Shown: one piece after another, positions 36,581 to 46,349 of the stretch | How the letters are laid out: the number at the start of each line of letters is the position of its first letter | Position numbering within the stretch: position 1 is the stretch's first letter | Source of the DNA: CAVQGZ01 sp942491665 | GTDB lineage: Bacteria; Actinomycetota; Actinomycetes; Jiangellales; Jiangellaceae | Assembly (NCBI GenBank): GCA_942491665.1 | Contig: CALOBR010000001.1 | Span: 496,001 to 560,000, forward strand | Direction: 5' to 3' | DNA length: 64,000 nt | The notes under the pieces: model-generated | Seen by the model: only the letters and a program-made list of their open reading frames with translations | Database searches by the model: none | What the model was told of the DNA's origin: nothing | Translations under genes and position numbers: made by a program

Positions 36581-37135
36581 CTAGCGCAGCAGCCCCTTCA
36601 TCTCGATGGTGGGCGTGGCAGCGAGCGCCCGCTGCTCGGCCTCGTCCTCCGCAGCGATGCGGTTCGGCCCCAGCGGCATGTTCTGGATCTGGTCGTGGAT
36701 CGTCAGGATCGCGTCCAGCAGCATCTCCGGGCGGGGCGGACAGCCCGGAAGGTAGACGTCGACGGGGACGACGTGGTCGACGCCCTGCACGATCGCGTAG
36801 TTGTTGAACATGCCGCCGGACGAGGCGCACACGCCCATCGAGATGACCCACTTGGGGTTGGGCATCTGGTCGTAGACCTGGCGCACGATCGGCGCCATCT
36901 TCTGGCTGACGCGTCCGGCGACGATCATCAGGTCGGCCTGGCGGGGGGACGCGCGGAACACCTCCATGCCGAAGCGCGAGAGGTCGTAGCGCGGCCCGCC
37001 GGTGGTCATCATCTCGATGGCGCAGCAGGCCAGGCCGAACGTCGCCGGCCACAGCGAGCCCTTGCGGAAGTACCCGGCCACGTCTTCGACCGTGCTGAGC
37101 AAGAACCCGCTCGGAAGCTTCTCTTCGATACCCAT
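36581..37135 (-). CDS. nuoB: NADH-quinone oxidoreductase subunit B
   Basis: 184 residues from ATG at 37135, after GGAGAG. The terminal [4Fe-4S] cluster N2 is bound by Cys37, Cys38, Cys103 and Cys132 (GLACCAIEMM, GVCASSGGMF, LPGCPPRPE). N2 passes electrons to menaquinone. The longer open frame up to 37387 is shadow of nuoA. The gap to the nuoA stop is 17 nt, one of the few places in this operon with a spacer. Confidence 0.97.
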   Translation of the reverse strand: MGIEEKLPSGFLLSTVEDVAGYFRKGSLWPATFGLACCAIEMMTTGGPRYDLSRFGMEVFRASPRQADLMIVAGRVSQKMAPIVRQVYDQMPNPKWVISMGVCASSGGMFNNYAIVQGVDHVVPVDVYLPGCPPRPEMLLDAILTIHDQIQNMPLGPNRIAAEDEAEQRALAATPTIEMKGLLR

Positions 37136-37152
37136 CAGTGGCTCTCTCCTGA

Positions 37153-37512
37153 TCAGTCCCAGTCCAGGCCGCCGCGACGCCACTCGTAGACGTAGGCGAC
37201 GGTGATGAGGACGAGGAAGAGGGCCATGGCGTAGAACCCGAACAGCCCGAGGGCGTCGAAGCGCACGGCCCAGGGATAGAGGAAGACGATCTCGATGTCG
37301 AAGATGATGAACATCATCGCCGTCAGGTAGTACTTGATCGGGAAGCGCCCGCCGCCCTCGGCCTGCGGGGTCGGCTCGATGCCGCACTCGTAGGCGTCGA
37401 GACGAGCCCGGTTGAAGCGGCTCGGTCCGGCGAGCTTGCCGGCGACGAGGGAGAAGAGAGCGAAAGCCGCCGCCAGGCCGGCGAGGCCCAGCACGGGGAC
37501 GAACGGGTTCAC
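37153..37512 (-). CDS. nuoA: NADH-quinone oxidoreductase subunit A
   Basis: 119 residues if read from GTG at 37512. This start is chosen because GGAGGAG lies about 5 nt before it. The in-frame ATG at 37515 and TTG at 37524 sit too close to or inside that ribosome site. Three membrane helices flank the conserved loop KLAGPSRFNRARLDAYECGIEPTPQAEGGGRFPIKYYLTAMMFIIFDIE; the YECG cysteine switches accessibility during turnover. It is the first gene of the nuo operon. A Rex-like operator lies 17-34 nt upstream of the start. Confidence 0.95.
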   Translation of the reverse strand: MNPFVPVLGLAGLAAAFALFSLVAGKLAGPSRFNRARLDAYECGIEPTPQAEGGGRFPIKYYLTAMMFIIFDIEIVFLYPWAVRFDALGLFGFYAMALFLVLITVAYVYEWRRGGLDWD

Positions 37513-37528
37513 CATCTCCTCCAACAGG

Positions 37529-37546
37529 TCGTGAACGCCTTCACAA
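37529..37546 (-). promoter_or_regulatory. Rex-type operator upstream of nuoA
   Basis: On the minus strand the site reads TTGTGAAGGCGTTCACGA. The consensus operator for the NADH-sensing repressor Rex is TTGTGAA-N4-TTCACAA, so 13 of 14 fixed positions match. It lies in the 51-nt gap between menG and nuoA, 17 nt before the chosen nuoA start. In Streptomyces the nuo operon is a known Rex target. Binding here is inferred from sequence only; no rex gene is in the window. Confidence 0.72.
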
Positions 37547-37563
37547 ACTTCTCCACGCGCATC

Positions 37564-38280
37564 CTAGGTGGCCGAGGCCGATGCTTTCGAACGGGTGGCG
37601 CGATGGAGCGCGACGATTCCGCCGCTCAGGTTGCGCCACGCCACCTCTTCCCACCCGGACGTGCCGATGACGCCGGCCAGCGTCGGCTGGTCGGGCCAGT
37701 CCTGGATCGACTCGGCCAGGTAGACGTAGGCGTCCGGGGCGCTGGAGACGCGCCGGGCGATCGACGGGAGCGCACGCATCAGGTAGTTCTCGTAGACCGT
37801 GCGGAACGTCGCGTTGGTCGGGTGGCTGAACTCACAGACCACCAGGGTGCCGCCGGGGCGCACGACGCGGGCCATCTCGGTCAGGCCGTCGGCCACCGAC
37901 ACCAGGTTGCGCAGCCCGAACGAGATGGTGACCGCGTCGAACACCGCGTCGGCGAACGGCAGGTGCAGCGCGTCGGCGGCCACGAACGGCAGGTGGGTGC
38001 GTGCGGGTCGGCCGGCCTTCAGCATTCCCAGGGAGAAGTCGGCGGCGACGACGTCGGCCCCGACCGCGTGCAGCGCCTCGCTCGACGTCCCGGTGCCCGC
38101 AGCCAGGTCGAGAACCCGGTCGCCGATCGTCAGGTCCAGAGCGTCGACCACCTCGCGGCGCCAGCGACGGTCCTGCCCGGCCGAGAGCACGTCGTTGGTG
38201 AGGTCGTAGCGCTGGGCCACCGCGTCGAACATCGCAGCAACCTCTGACGGCTGCTTGGACAAGTCTGCGCGCTGGCTCAC
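37564..38280 (-). CDS. menG: Demethylmenaquinone methyltransferase
   Basis: 238 residues, class I SAM-dependent methyltransferase of the UbiE/MenG family, which adds the C-methyl group in the last step of menaquinone synthesis. Family marks are FDAVAQRYDLTNDVLSAGQDRRWRR near the start, the SAM loop VLDLAAGTGTSSEAL (about 56-70), and DAVTISFGLRNLVSVADGLTEMARVVRPGG with the conserved FGLRN. It is transcribed ahead of nuoA on the same strand with a 51-nt gap that holds the Rex-like site. The divergent menF starts 39 nt away. Confidence 0.95.
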   Translation of the reverse strand: MSQRADLSKQPSEVAAMFDAVAQRYDLTNDVLSAGQDRRWRREVVDALDLTIGDRVLDLAAGTGTSSEALHAVGADVVAADFSLGMLKAGRPARTHLPFVAADALHLPFADAVFDAVTISFGLRNLVSVADGLTEMARVVRPGGTLVVCEFSHPTNATFRTVYENYLMRALPSIARRVSSAPDAYVYLAESIQDWPDQPTLAGVIGTSGWEEVAWRNLSGGIVALHRATRSKASASAT

Positions 38281-38319
38281 CGCGCCAGGCTACGCATCCG
38301 CGCCGTAATCTTGCCCCTC

Positions 38320-39579
38320 GTGTCCGTCTCGGTCGAAACCGTCGGTGCGCACCTCGTCGTGCGCAGCCGTCGGGTCGACGACCCAGGCGCGCTGCTCGAC
38401 CTGCTGCCGCGCGACGGCCTCGCGTGGGTGCGTCGCGGGGACGGGATGGTCGCGTGGGGCGAGGTCGCCCGCTGGCAGCCGAGTGGCCCCGACCGCTTCG
38501 CCGAGGCGGCCCGCACCTGGCGAGACGCTGTGCGCGGCGCCGTGGTGCGCGACGACGTGCAGGTTCCGGGCTCGGGTCCGGTGGCGTTCGGGTCGTTCAC
38601 CTTCGACGACGCGGGCACGTCGGTGCTCGTCGTCCCGGAGGTCGTGGTCGGCCGCCGTGACGGGGTGTCATGGGTGACGACGATCAGCGCCGGTGACCGG
38701 GTGCCACCGATGTCGACGCCCCAGCCGCGCGACCCATCGACGTGCGCCGGCGCGGTCACGTTCGACGACGGCTCGCTCACGGCATCGGAGTGGCTGGCGG
38801 CGGTGACGACGGCCGTGGGGCGCATCACCGCAGGTGAGCTCGACAAGGTGGTGCTCGCCCGCGACGTCGTGGCGACGACCGAGCACCCGTTGGACCCGCG
38901 GTGGCCGCTGGAGCGCCTCGCCGAGCAGTACCCGGGGTGCTGGACGTTCCAGGTGGACGGCCTGCTCGGGGCGACCCCGGAGATGCTCATCCGGCTGGAG
39001 AAGGGCCTGGCCACCTCGCGCGTGCTGGCCGGCACCATCCGCCGCACCGGCGACGACGCCCACGACCTCGCGCTGGCCGCCTCGCTGGCCCGCTCGTCCA
39101 AGGACCACCAGGAGCACGAGTTCGCTGTGCGTTCGGTGGCCGACGCCCTCGCCCGGCACGGCACGCTGAACGTGCCGGAGACGCCGTTCGTGCTGCACCT
39201 GCCGAATGTGATGCACCTGGCCACCGACGTGACCGGGGTGGTGCACGACGGCCGCACGGCGCTGGAGCTGGTGGCCGACCTGCACCCCAGCGCGGCGGTC
39301 TGCGGGACCCCGACCGGCACCGCGCGCGACGTGATCGCCGAGCTGGAGCAGCTCGACCGGGGGCGCTACGCCGGCCCGGTCGGCTGGATGGACGCCCGCG
39401 GCGACGGCGAGTGGGCGATCGCCCTGCGCTGTGCCCACCTGGAGGGGCCGCGTCGGCTGCGCCTCTACGCCGGGTGCGGCATCGTCGCCGGGTCGAGCCC
39501 GCAGGACGAGCTGGCGGAGGCCGAGGCGAAGCTCACGCCGATGCGTGAGGCGCTTCAGTCGGCCCGACCGAGCGCGTAG
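38320..39579 (+). CDS. menF: Isochorismate synthase
   Basis: 419 residues from GTG at 38320; TTG at 38311 would add three residues. A chorismate-utilising enzyme that converts chorismate to isochorismate, the entry to menaquinone. Key residues appear in GELDKVVLARDVV (the general-base lysine region), GATPEMLIRLEKG, SRVLAGTIRRTGDDAHD, SSKDHQEHEFAVRSV, LHPSAAVCGTPTGTA and GRYAGPVGWMDARGDGEWAIALRCA, the last binding magnesium. Siderophore EntC-type use cannot be excluded, but men genes surround it. Its 3' end overlaps convergent metW by 25 nt. Confidence 0.9.
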   Translation: MSVSVETVGAHLVVRSRRVDDPGALLDLLPRDGLAWVRRGDGMVAWGEVARWQPSGPDRFAEAARTWRDAVRGAVVRDDVQVPGSGPVAFGSFTFDDAGTSVLVVPEVVVGRRDGVSWVTTISAGDRVPPMSTPQPRDPSTCAGAVTFDDGSLTASEWLAAVTTAVGRITAGELDKVVLARDVVATTEHPLDPRWPLERLAEQYPGCWTFQVDGLLGATPEMLIRLEKGLATSRVLAGTIRRTGDDAHDLALAASLARSSKDHQEHEFAVRSVADALARHGTLNVPETPFVLHLPNVMHLATDVTGVVHDGRTALELVADLHPSAAVCGTPTGTARDVIAELEQLDRGRYAGPVGWMDARGDGEWAIALRCAHLEGPRRLRLYAGCGIVAGSSPQDELAEAEAKLTPMREALQSARPSA

Positions 39580-40148
39580 ACGGCCCGGGCCGCGCGCCAG
39601 TTGCCGGCCAGCCGCTGGTTGCGCAGGGGCCGGTGCTTCTCGTCGAGCAGCAGCCTGGAGCGCACGGCCATGCCCACGTCGTCGACCAGCGCCTCGGTGT
39701 CCGGCAGCGTGGACAGATGGATGTTCGGCGTCTGGTACCAGGGGTAGGGCAGCTCGGCCGACACCGGCATGCGCCCGGCCAGCAGCAGCTCGCTGCGGTG
39801 GCGCCAGTAGGCGAAGTTGGGCACCGACAGAACGCACCGGGGGGCGATGCGGGCGATCTCGGCCATCACGTGCCGGGGCCGGCGGGTGGCCTGCAGGGTC
39901 TGGCTCAGCACGACCACGTCGTAGGAGTCGTCGGCGAAGGCGTGCAGGTCGTGGTCGATGTCGAGGCTGAGGACGGCGACGCCGCGCGACACGGCCGCCA
40001 GAAAGGCCGTCTGGTCGATCTCGACACCGGTGCCCCGGCAACCTTGGGCGCTGAGGTGGGCGAGCAGGTCACCCGGGCCGCAGCCCAGGTCGAGCACCCG
40101 CACACCGGCGGGGACGAGGTCGGCGACGAGCGCGAGGTCAGGACGCAC
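39555..40148 (-). CDS. metW: MetW-family methyltransferase-like protein
   Basis: 197 residues. The SAM-type loop VRVLDLGCGPGDLLAHL (about 16-32) and VEIDQTAF are clear. The MetW-specific run VVVLSQTLQATRRPRHVMAEIARIAPRCVLSVPNFAYWRHRSELLLAGRMPVS and LPYPWYQTPNIH follow. MetW is usually encoded right after metX and may help homoserine acylation. The biochemical role is not fully settled. The start lies inside the 3' end of metX (11-nt overlap), and its own 3' end overlaps menF on the opposite strand. Confidence 0.93.
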   Translation of the reverse strand: MRPDLALVADLVPAGVRVLDLGCGPGDLLAHLSAQGCRGTGVEIDQTAFLAAVSRGVAVLSLDIDHDLHAFADDSYDVVVLSQTLQATRRPRHVMAEIARIAPRCVLSVPNFAYWRHRSELLLAGRMPVSAELPYPWYQTPNIHLSTLPDTEALVDDVGMAVRSRLLLDEKHRPLRNQRLAGNWRAARAVYALGRAD

Positions 40149-41256
40149 GTGATGCCCCCAAGAAGGCGGCCACGATCGCGTGGTACTCCGCGACCGGCAG
40201 CAGGAACGAGTCGTGCCCGGTAGGGCTGACCACCTCGCGGAAGGTCACCGGCACCCCGGCGTGCTCGAGCGTGCGCACGATGCGCAGCGAGTGGGACGTG
40301 TCGAAGCGCCAGTCGGAGTCGAACGACACGACCAGCGTGCGGGTGCCCGCGTCGGCCATCGCTGCGAGCTGGTGCTCGGCCTGGGCGAAGGGGTCGTAGT
40401 AGTCCAGGGCGCGGGACAGGTAGAGGTACGACAGCGCGTCGAAGCGGGACAGGAACGACTCCCCCTGGTGGCGCAGGTAGCTCTCCACCTGGAAGTCGAC
40501 GCCGAAGCCGAACCGGGGCGTCGTGGCGTCCTGCAGACGGCGGCCGAACTTCTCCGTCATCGCAGCCTCGGACAGGTAGGTGATGTGCGCCATCATCCGG
40601 GCCACGGCCAGACCCACGTCGGGGCTGGCGCCGGTGCCGTAGTAGTGCCCGTCCTGAAAGCTCGGGTCACGCATGATCGCCTCGCGGGCGACGGCGGAGA
40701 AGGCGATGTTCTGCGCCGACAGCCGTGACGACGCCGCCACGACGACCGCGGAGGCGACCTCGTCGGGGGCCTCCATCGCCCACGACAGCGCCTGCATGCC
40801 GCCGAGCGAGCCGCCGACGACGGCGTGCAGGCGCTCGATGCCGAGGTGTCGCGTGAGCAGCCGATGCGCCGCGACCATGTCGGACACGCTGAGGAGCGGG
40901 AAGTCCATGCCGTACTGACGCCCCGTGGTCGGGTCGACCGACGACGGGCCGGTCGTGCCCTGGCAGCCGCCCAGCAGGTTGGCGCACACCACGAAGAACC
41001 GGTCGGTGTCCAGCGGCCGGCCCGGGCCGATGATGTTGTCCCACCAGCCGCGCCGCTTGGGGTCCCCGTGGTGCCCCGCGGCGTGGGCGTCGCCGGTGAG
41101 GGCGTGGCAGACGAACACGGCGTTGTCGCCGGTGAAGCGGCCATAGGTCTCGTAGGCGACCTCGACGTGGGGCAGGGTGCGACCGGACGTGAGACGCAGC
41201 GGGTCGTCCTCGGTGGTGAGAACAACCCGCTGCGTCTCGACGCGTCCGATCGACAC
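40138..41256 (-). CDS. metX: Homoserine O-acetyltransferase
   Basis: 372 residues from GTG at 41256, 4 nt after the metY stop. An alpha/beta-hydrolase-fold enzyme that transfers an acetyl group from acetyl-CoA to L-homoserine. The nucleophile is Ser150 in VVGGSLGGMQAL, the oxyanion region is NLLGGCQGTTGP (93-104), and the catalytic Asp and His are in SDWRFDTSHS and TGHDSFLLP. A few family members use succinyl-CoA; I infer acetyl from the general family. The product feeds MetY. The operon is metY-metX-metW under one SAM riboswitch. Confidence 0.95.
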   Translation of the reverse strand: MSIGRVETQRVVLTTEDDPLRLTSGRTLPHVEVAYETYGRFTGDNAVFVCHALTGDAHAAGHHGDPKRRGWWDNIIGPGRPLDTDRFFVVCANLLGGCQGTTGPSSVDPTTGRQYGMDFPLLSVSDMVAAHRLLTRHLGIERLHAVVGGSLGGMQALSWAMEAPDEVASAVVVAASSRLSAQNIAFSAVAREAIMRDPSFQDGHYYGTGASPDVGLAVARMMAHITYLSEAAMTEKFGRRLQDATTPRFGFGVDFQVESYLRHQGESFLSRFDALSYLYLSRALDYYDPFAQAEHQLAAMADAGTRTLVVSFDSDWRFDTSHSLRIVRTLEHAGVPVTFREVVSPTGHDSFLLPVAEYHAIVAAFLGASRAS

Positions 41257-41260
41257 CTGG

Positions 41261-42559
41261 CTACTGGACCTTCGCGGCCTTGGTGAGGGCCTGGTCGAGG
41301 TCGGCCAGCAGGTCGTCGACGTGCTCGATGCCGATCGACAGGCGCACCAGGTCTTCGGGCACGCCGGCCTTCTCCAGCTCGTCCGGGGTGAGCTGGCTGT
41401 GCGTCGTGGTCGCGTTGTGGATGGCCAGCGACTTCGCGTCGCCGATGTTGGCCAGGTGGCTGAACAGCTCGAGGCTCTCCACGAACGCCCGTCCCCCGGC
41501 ACGCCCGGTCGTGACCCCGAACGACACCAGGCCGCCGTAGCCACGGCCGGTGAACACCTTGTCGGCCGTCGCCTTGTACGGGCTGGACTCCAGGCCCGGG
41601 TAGTTCACCCAGGTCACAGCGTCGTGGGACTCCAAGAAGCGGGCCACCGCGAGCGCGTTCTCGCTGTGCCGCTCCATGCGCAGGTGCAGCGTCTCGAGCC
41701 CCTGCAGGAACAGGAACGAGTTGAAGGGCGTGATGGCGGCACCGGTGTTGCGCAGCAGCACCGTGCGCGCGCGGATGATGTAGGCGAGGTTGCCGACGGC
41801 CTCGGTCCAGACCACGCCGTGGTACGCCGGGTCGGGCCCGGTCAGGCCGGGGAACCGCTCGGCGTGGGCGGCCCAGTCGAACGTCCCGGCGTCGACGATG
41901 ACGCCGCCGATGGACGTGCCGTGCCCGCCGATGTACTTCGTCGCCGAGTGCACCGACACGTCGGCGCCGTGGTCGAAGACCCGGGCCAGGTAGGGAGTGG
42001 GTGCGGTGTTGTCGACGATCAGCGGCAGACCGTGGGCGTGCGCGGCGTCGGCCCAGGCGGCGATGTCGACGACGTTGATCTTCGGGTTGCCGATCGTCTC
42101 GGCGAAGACGAGCTTGGTGCGCTCGTCGACGGCTTCGGCGAGCTGCTCGGGCTTGTCGGGGTCGACGAAGCGCACCTCGATCCCGAACTGCGGCAGCGTG
42201 TGGGCGAACAGGGCGTAGGTGCCGCCGTAGAGCGTGGACACCGCGACGATGTTGTCGCCGGCGTAGGTGAGGTTGAGCACCGCGTAGGTGATCGCCGACG
42301 ACCCGGACGCCGTGGCCAGCGCTGCCACGCCGCCCTCCAGGGCGGCGACGCGCGCCTCGAACACCGACTGGGTCGGGTTCATGATGCGCGTGTAGATGTT
42401 GCCGGGCACCTTGAGCGCGAACAGGTCGGCGGCGTGGTCGGTGTCGTCGAAGACGTAGGACGTGGTCTGGTAGATCGGCACCGCCCGGCTGTTGGTCGCC
42501 GGGTCGGGCTCTTGACCCGCGTGAACCGCCAGGGTCTCGGGGTGGAAGGCGTCGGCCAC
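41261..42559 (-). CDS. metY: O-acetylhomoserine sulfhydrylase
   Basis: 432 residues from GTG at 42559, with AGAGGAG upstream; the open frame extends through the riboswitch to 42715 but this is leader RNA. A PLP-dependent Cys/Met metabolism enzyme that joins O-acetylhomoserine with sulfide to give homocysteine. Schiff-base Lys208 lies in SVHSATKYIGGHG. Other marks are HAGQEPDPATNSRAVPIYQTTSYVF, YTRIMNPT and ASGSSAITYAVLNL. Length fits the MetY subgroup rather than the shorter cystathionine enzymes. Confidence 0.95.
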   Translation of the reverse strand: MADAFHPETLAVHAGQEPDPATNSRAVPIYQTTSYVFDDTDHAADLFALKVPGNIYTRIMNPTQSVFEARVAALEGGVAALATASGSSAITYAVLNLTYAGDNIVAVSTLYGGTYALFAHTLPQFGIEVRFVDPDKPEQLAEAVDERTKLVFAETIGNPKINVVDIAAWADAAHAHGLPLIVDNTAPTPYLARVFDHGADVSVHSATKYIGGHGTSIGGVIVDAGTFDWAAHAERFPGLTGPDPAYHGVVWTEAVGNLAYIIRARTVLLRNTGAAITPFNSFLFLQGLETLHLRMERHSENALAVARFLESHDAVTWVNYPGLESSPYKATADKVFTGRGYGGLVSFGVTTGRAGGRAFVESLELFSHLANIGDAKSLAIHNATTTHSQLTPDELEKAGVPEDLVRLSIGIEHVDDLLADLDQALTKAAKVQ

Positions 42560-42650
42560 GGTCTGTGGCTCCTCTCTGCCGCTCGCGGCGGCGTCGGGTC
42601 CCGGGGGTTCCGACGTGCGCCGGGAGCCTTGCGGAGCCCGTGGCACGACA

Positions 42651-42773
42651 CATTCATCTTCCGCCGCAGCCCCCGGGACGAGAGCCTCGACGCTGGAGTT
42701 AGCACCTGCCGGCACGAGTGCCCGGTTGCTGCGGTGTCAGTGGGCCAGATCCCTCGACCGCTCGTGATGAACG
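42651..42773 (-). promoter_or_regulatory. SAM-I riboswitch controlling metYXW
   Basis: Transcribed from 42773 downward. P1 is CGTTCATC (42773-42766) pairing with GATGAATG (42658-42651). The core shows ATCACGAGCGGTCGAGGGA, then CTGGCCCACTGACACCGCAGCAACCG, then GTGCCGGCAGGTGCTAACTCCAGC. These are the conserved internal loops of the S-box aptamer. Between it and the metY start there are two GGCTCC copies that can pair with GGAGCC at the metY ribosome site, so control of translation is likely. Confidence 0.92.
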
Positions 42774-42786
42774 TGCGAGGAGAACG

Positions 42787-44439
42787 CTAGCCGATGGCGG
42801 CCGATGCGCAAGCACGTAGCTCGGCGTGCAGCGCGCGGTTTGCGGCGCGGTCGGTGCGGACCTGCACCACCCGCAGACCAGCCGCCGGCCGCAGCGCCTC
42901 GACGAGCTCGTCGCGGGTGGTGGGGCGGCGGTGCTCGACGCCCACCGCGCCGCACCAGCCGCCGATGTCGCCGCCGGTCGGCGTGGCGAACACCCGTTCG
43001 TGCACGCTCGCGTGCGCCTGCTCGCCCGGCTCGAGCAGCCCGAAGATGCCGCCGCCGGCGTTGTCGACCACGACGAGGCACAGGTCTGGTCGGGGTTCGC
43101 TCGGGCCGACGAGCAGACCGGTCGCGTCGTGCCAGAACGTCAGGTCGCCCATGAGCGCGTAGGTCGGACCCGCGCCGGCGAGGGCCACCCCGACAGCCGT
43201 CGAAATGGTCCCGTCGATACCGGCGAGGCCACGGTTCGCCAGCAGCCTCAGGTCGGCGCGCGGTGCGGCCACCAGGTGCACGTCGCGGATGGGCTGGCTG
43301 GCCCCGAGCAGCGCGGTGGCGCCGCGAGGCAGGGCTGCCACGACGTCGGCGACGGCCCCCGGCTCGGTGGGCCAGCTCATGGCCGCCAGATGGTCGCGCA
43401 TGGCCATCCATGCCGCCGCGCCGGCGGCACGCCACTGGTCGTGCCAGCCGTGGCGTGCCTCGCCCCGCGGCAGGATCGCGGGTGCGACGGACGCCGCGGC
43501 GTGACCGGGGTCTGGCCACTCGGCGTGCGTCCCGGGAACCACGACGACCTCGACGTCGGTGTCGCTGATCAGCCGCAGCACCGACCGCGACATGGTCGGA
43601 CGCCCGTACACGACAACCCGGCGGGGGCGGTGCGTGCGCAGAAAGCGGTCGGTGGAGACGACGGCCGGGGCGGACGGGATGGCCGACGGCGCCCCCCAGA
43701 CGCCCGAGGTGGGTTCGGCCAGCACCGGCCATCCCGCCCGGGCCGCCACCCGGTCGACCGTCGTACCGGCACCGTCACCGGCCACGATGACGGTCGGGGT
43801 CGCGGCGTCCAGGCGTAGCGGGGTGGGCGGCTGCTCGTTGGCGGTGGTCGTGCACCACGGGGCACCACCCGGTCGGCCCGGCGGGGTGGGGTCGGTGCCG
43901 GGTGTGGGCACCAGCGGGTCGGACAGCTCGAGGTTGAGGTGGATGGGTCCGGGCCGTTCGCCGGTCGCCACGCCGAGCCCGCGCGCCACGGTCGCGCGCC
44001 AGTAGGGGCCCTTGGTGGGCAGCTCGGCCGTGAGCCGGGCCGACCACCGCACCGACGAGCGCAGAAGGCCCGGGTGGTCGGTGGTCTGGTTGGCCCCGAC
44101 GCCTTGCAGCTCGGCGGGCCGGTCGGGGGTCAGCACCAGCAGCGGCAGGCCGGAGTGGTCGGCCTCGCAGACGGCCGGGTGCAGGTTCGCGACTGCCGTG
44201 CCGGACGTGCAGACCACGGGCACCGGTCGTCCGGTGGCCTTGACCAGGCCGAGGGCGAGAAAGCCCGCTCCCCGCTCGTCGATGCGTACGTGCAGGCGCA
44301 GCCGTCCGGCCGTGTCCGCCTCGGCCAGCGCGAAAGCCATCGGACCGCTGCGCGAGCCGGGGCTGAGCACGGCGTCGGTGACCCCGCCGCGCACGAGCTC
44401 GTCCACCACGGTGCGGGCCAGCTCGATGCTGCCGGTCAC
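42787..44439 (-). CDS. menD: 2-succinyl-5-enolpyruvyl-6-hydroxy-3-cyclohexene-1-carboxylate synthase
   Basis: 550 residues from GTG at 44439, overlapping the menC stop by 4 nt. A thiamine diphosphate enzyme that joins isochorismate and 2-oxoglutarate-derived succinyl semialdehyde. It shows DAVLSPGSRSGPMAFAL near the N-terminus, RLHVRIDERGAGFLALGLVKATGRP with the cofactor-activating glutamate, CTSGTAVANLHPAVCEA, and the C-terminal cofactor region MGDLTFWHDATGLL plus DNAGGGIFGLL. The frame continues upstream through menC without stop, but that is chance. Downstream lies the SAM riboswitch of metY, starting 13 nt after the menD stop. Confidence 0.94.
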   Translation of the reverse strand: MTGSIELARTVVDELVRGGVTDAVLSPGSRSGPMAFALAEADTAGRLRLHVRIDERGAGFLALGLVKATGRPVPVVCTSGTAVANLHPAVCEADHSGLPLLVLTPDRPAELQGVGANQTTDHPGLLRSSVRWSARLTAELPTKGPYWRATVARGLGVATGERPGPIHLNLELSDPLVPTPGTDPTPPGRPGGAPWCTTTANEQPPTPLRLDAATPTVIVAGDGAGTTVDRVAARAGWPVLAEPTSGVWGAPSAIPSAPAVVSTDRFLRTHRPRRVVVYGRPTMSRSVLRLISDTDVEVVVVPGTHAEWPDPGHAAASVAPAILPRGEARHGWHDQWRAAGAAAWMAMRDHLAAMSWPTEPGAVADVVAALPRGATALLGASQPIRDVHLVAAPRADLRLLANRGLAGIDGTISTAVGVALAGAGPTYALMGDLTFWHDATGLLVGPSEPRPDLCLVVVDNAGGGIFGLLEPGEQAHASVHERVFATPTGGDIGGWCGAVGVEHRRPTTRDELVEALRPAAGLRVVQVRTDRAANRALHAELRACASAAIG

Positions 44440-45396
44440 GCGGCGGCCGCCACGACGCGTTCGAGGCGGTCGACCCACCACCGGGCCCGGTCGTCGTCGA
44501 CCGCCAGGTCGGCGAGGCGCTGCTCGCTGACCTCGACGGGGCGTACGGCGAGCGACCCGGCATGCGGGACGAGGGGGTTGTCGGTGACGTCGTCGGCGAG
44601 CAGGGCTGCGGTGCCGAGGCCACAGGCGTAGGGCAGGTCGGGCAGGGCGGCGGCGAGAGCCACACCGGCGGCGAGCCCGACGCTGCTGTCCAGGGCGCTG
44701 GAGACGACGACGGGCCGGTCGAGCAGGCAGGCCAGGTCGAGGGCAGCCTGCACACCCCCGAGGGGTGCCACCTTGACGATCACGACGTCCACGGCCTCGG
44801 CGGCGGCGCGCGGGTCGGCCCCGAGGCGGATCGACTCGTCGGCGGCGACCGGCACGTCGACGGCTCGGCGCAGCCGGGCCAGGTCGGCGGGGTCGGCGCA
44901 GGGCTGCTCGACGTACTCCAGCCCTCCCGCGGCGCGCGTCGTAGCGGGGCAGCCGACGCCGCGCCTCGTCGACGGACCAGGCCCCGTTCACGTCGATGCG
45001 CACCCGACCGGCCGACCCGAGCACGTCGCGGACGGCGGCCAACCGATCGAGGTCGTCCGCTTCGGCCTGGCCCGCCTCGGCGACCTTGACCTTGGCGGTG
45101 GTGCAGCCGGGGAACAGCGCGAGCACCGCGGGCACCTGCTCGGCCGGCACCGCCGGGACGGTGGCGTTCACCGGCACGCTCGAACGTCGTGGCACCGGCC
45201 ACGTCCGCTCCCCCGCCGCGCGCATGGCTCGCAACCATGCCACGGCCTGGCGGTCGTCGTACTCGACGAAGGGCGCAAACTCCGCCCAGCCCAGCGGTCC
45301 GCGCCACAGCAGCACCTCGCGGGCCGGCAAACCGCGGAACGGCACACGCAGGCCCAGCCGTACGACGGCGACGTCGCCGATCGAGGTGGTGAGCAC
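44436..45396 (-). CDS. menC: o-Succinylbenzoate synthase, with one frameshift
   Basis: An enolase-superfamily enzyme that dehydrates SHCHC to o-succinylbenzoate. GTG at 45396 starts VLTTSIGDVAVVRLGLRVPF. The frame runs through AKVKVAEAG (KxK, catalytic lysine) and RIDVNGAWSVDEARRRLP. Near 44,935-44,945, in CGCGCGCCGCGGG, it must shift by one base to continue as AGGLEYVEQPCADPADLARL and DVPVAADESIRLG. Total length is 961 nt, one more than a multiple of three, so one surplus base explains it. I take this as a sequence error, since the rest of the pathway is present. The start is 19 nt from the divergent menB start. Confidence 0.86.
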
Positions 45397-45415
45397 GGCA
45401 CCTATTCTCACGCGG

Positions 45416-46349
<934 letters not shown>

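Noticed and set aside
44436..45396. menC as a true pseudogene
   Set aside because: A single extra base accounts for the break and similar one-base shifts occur in neighbouring pathway genes, so sequence error is more likely.
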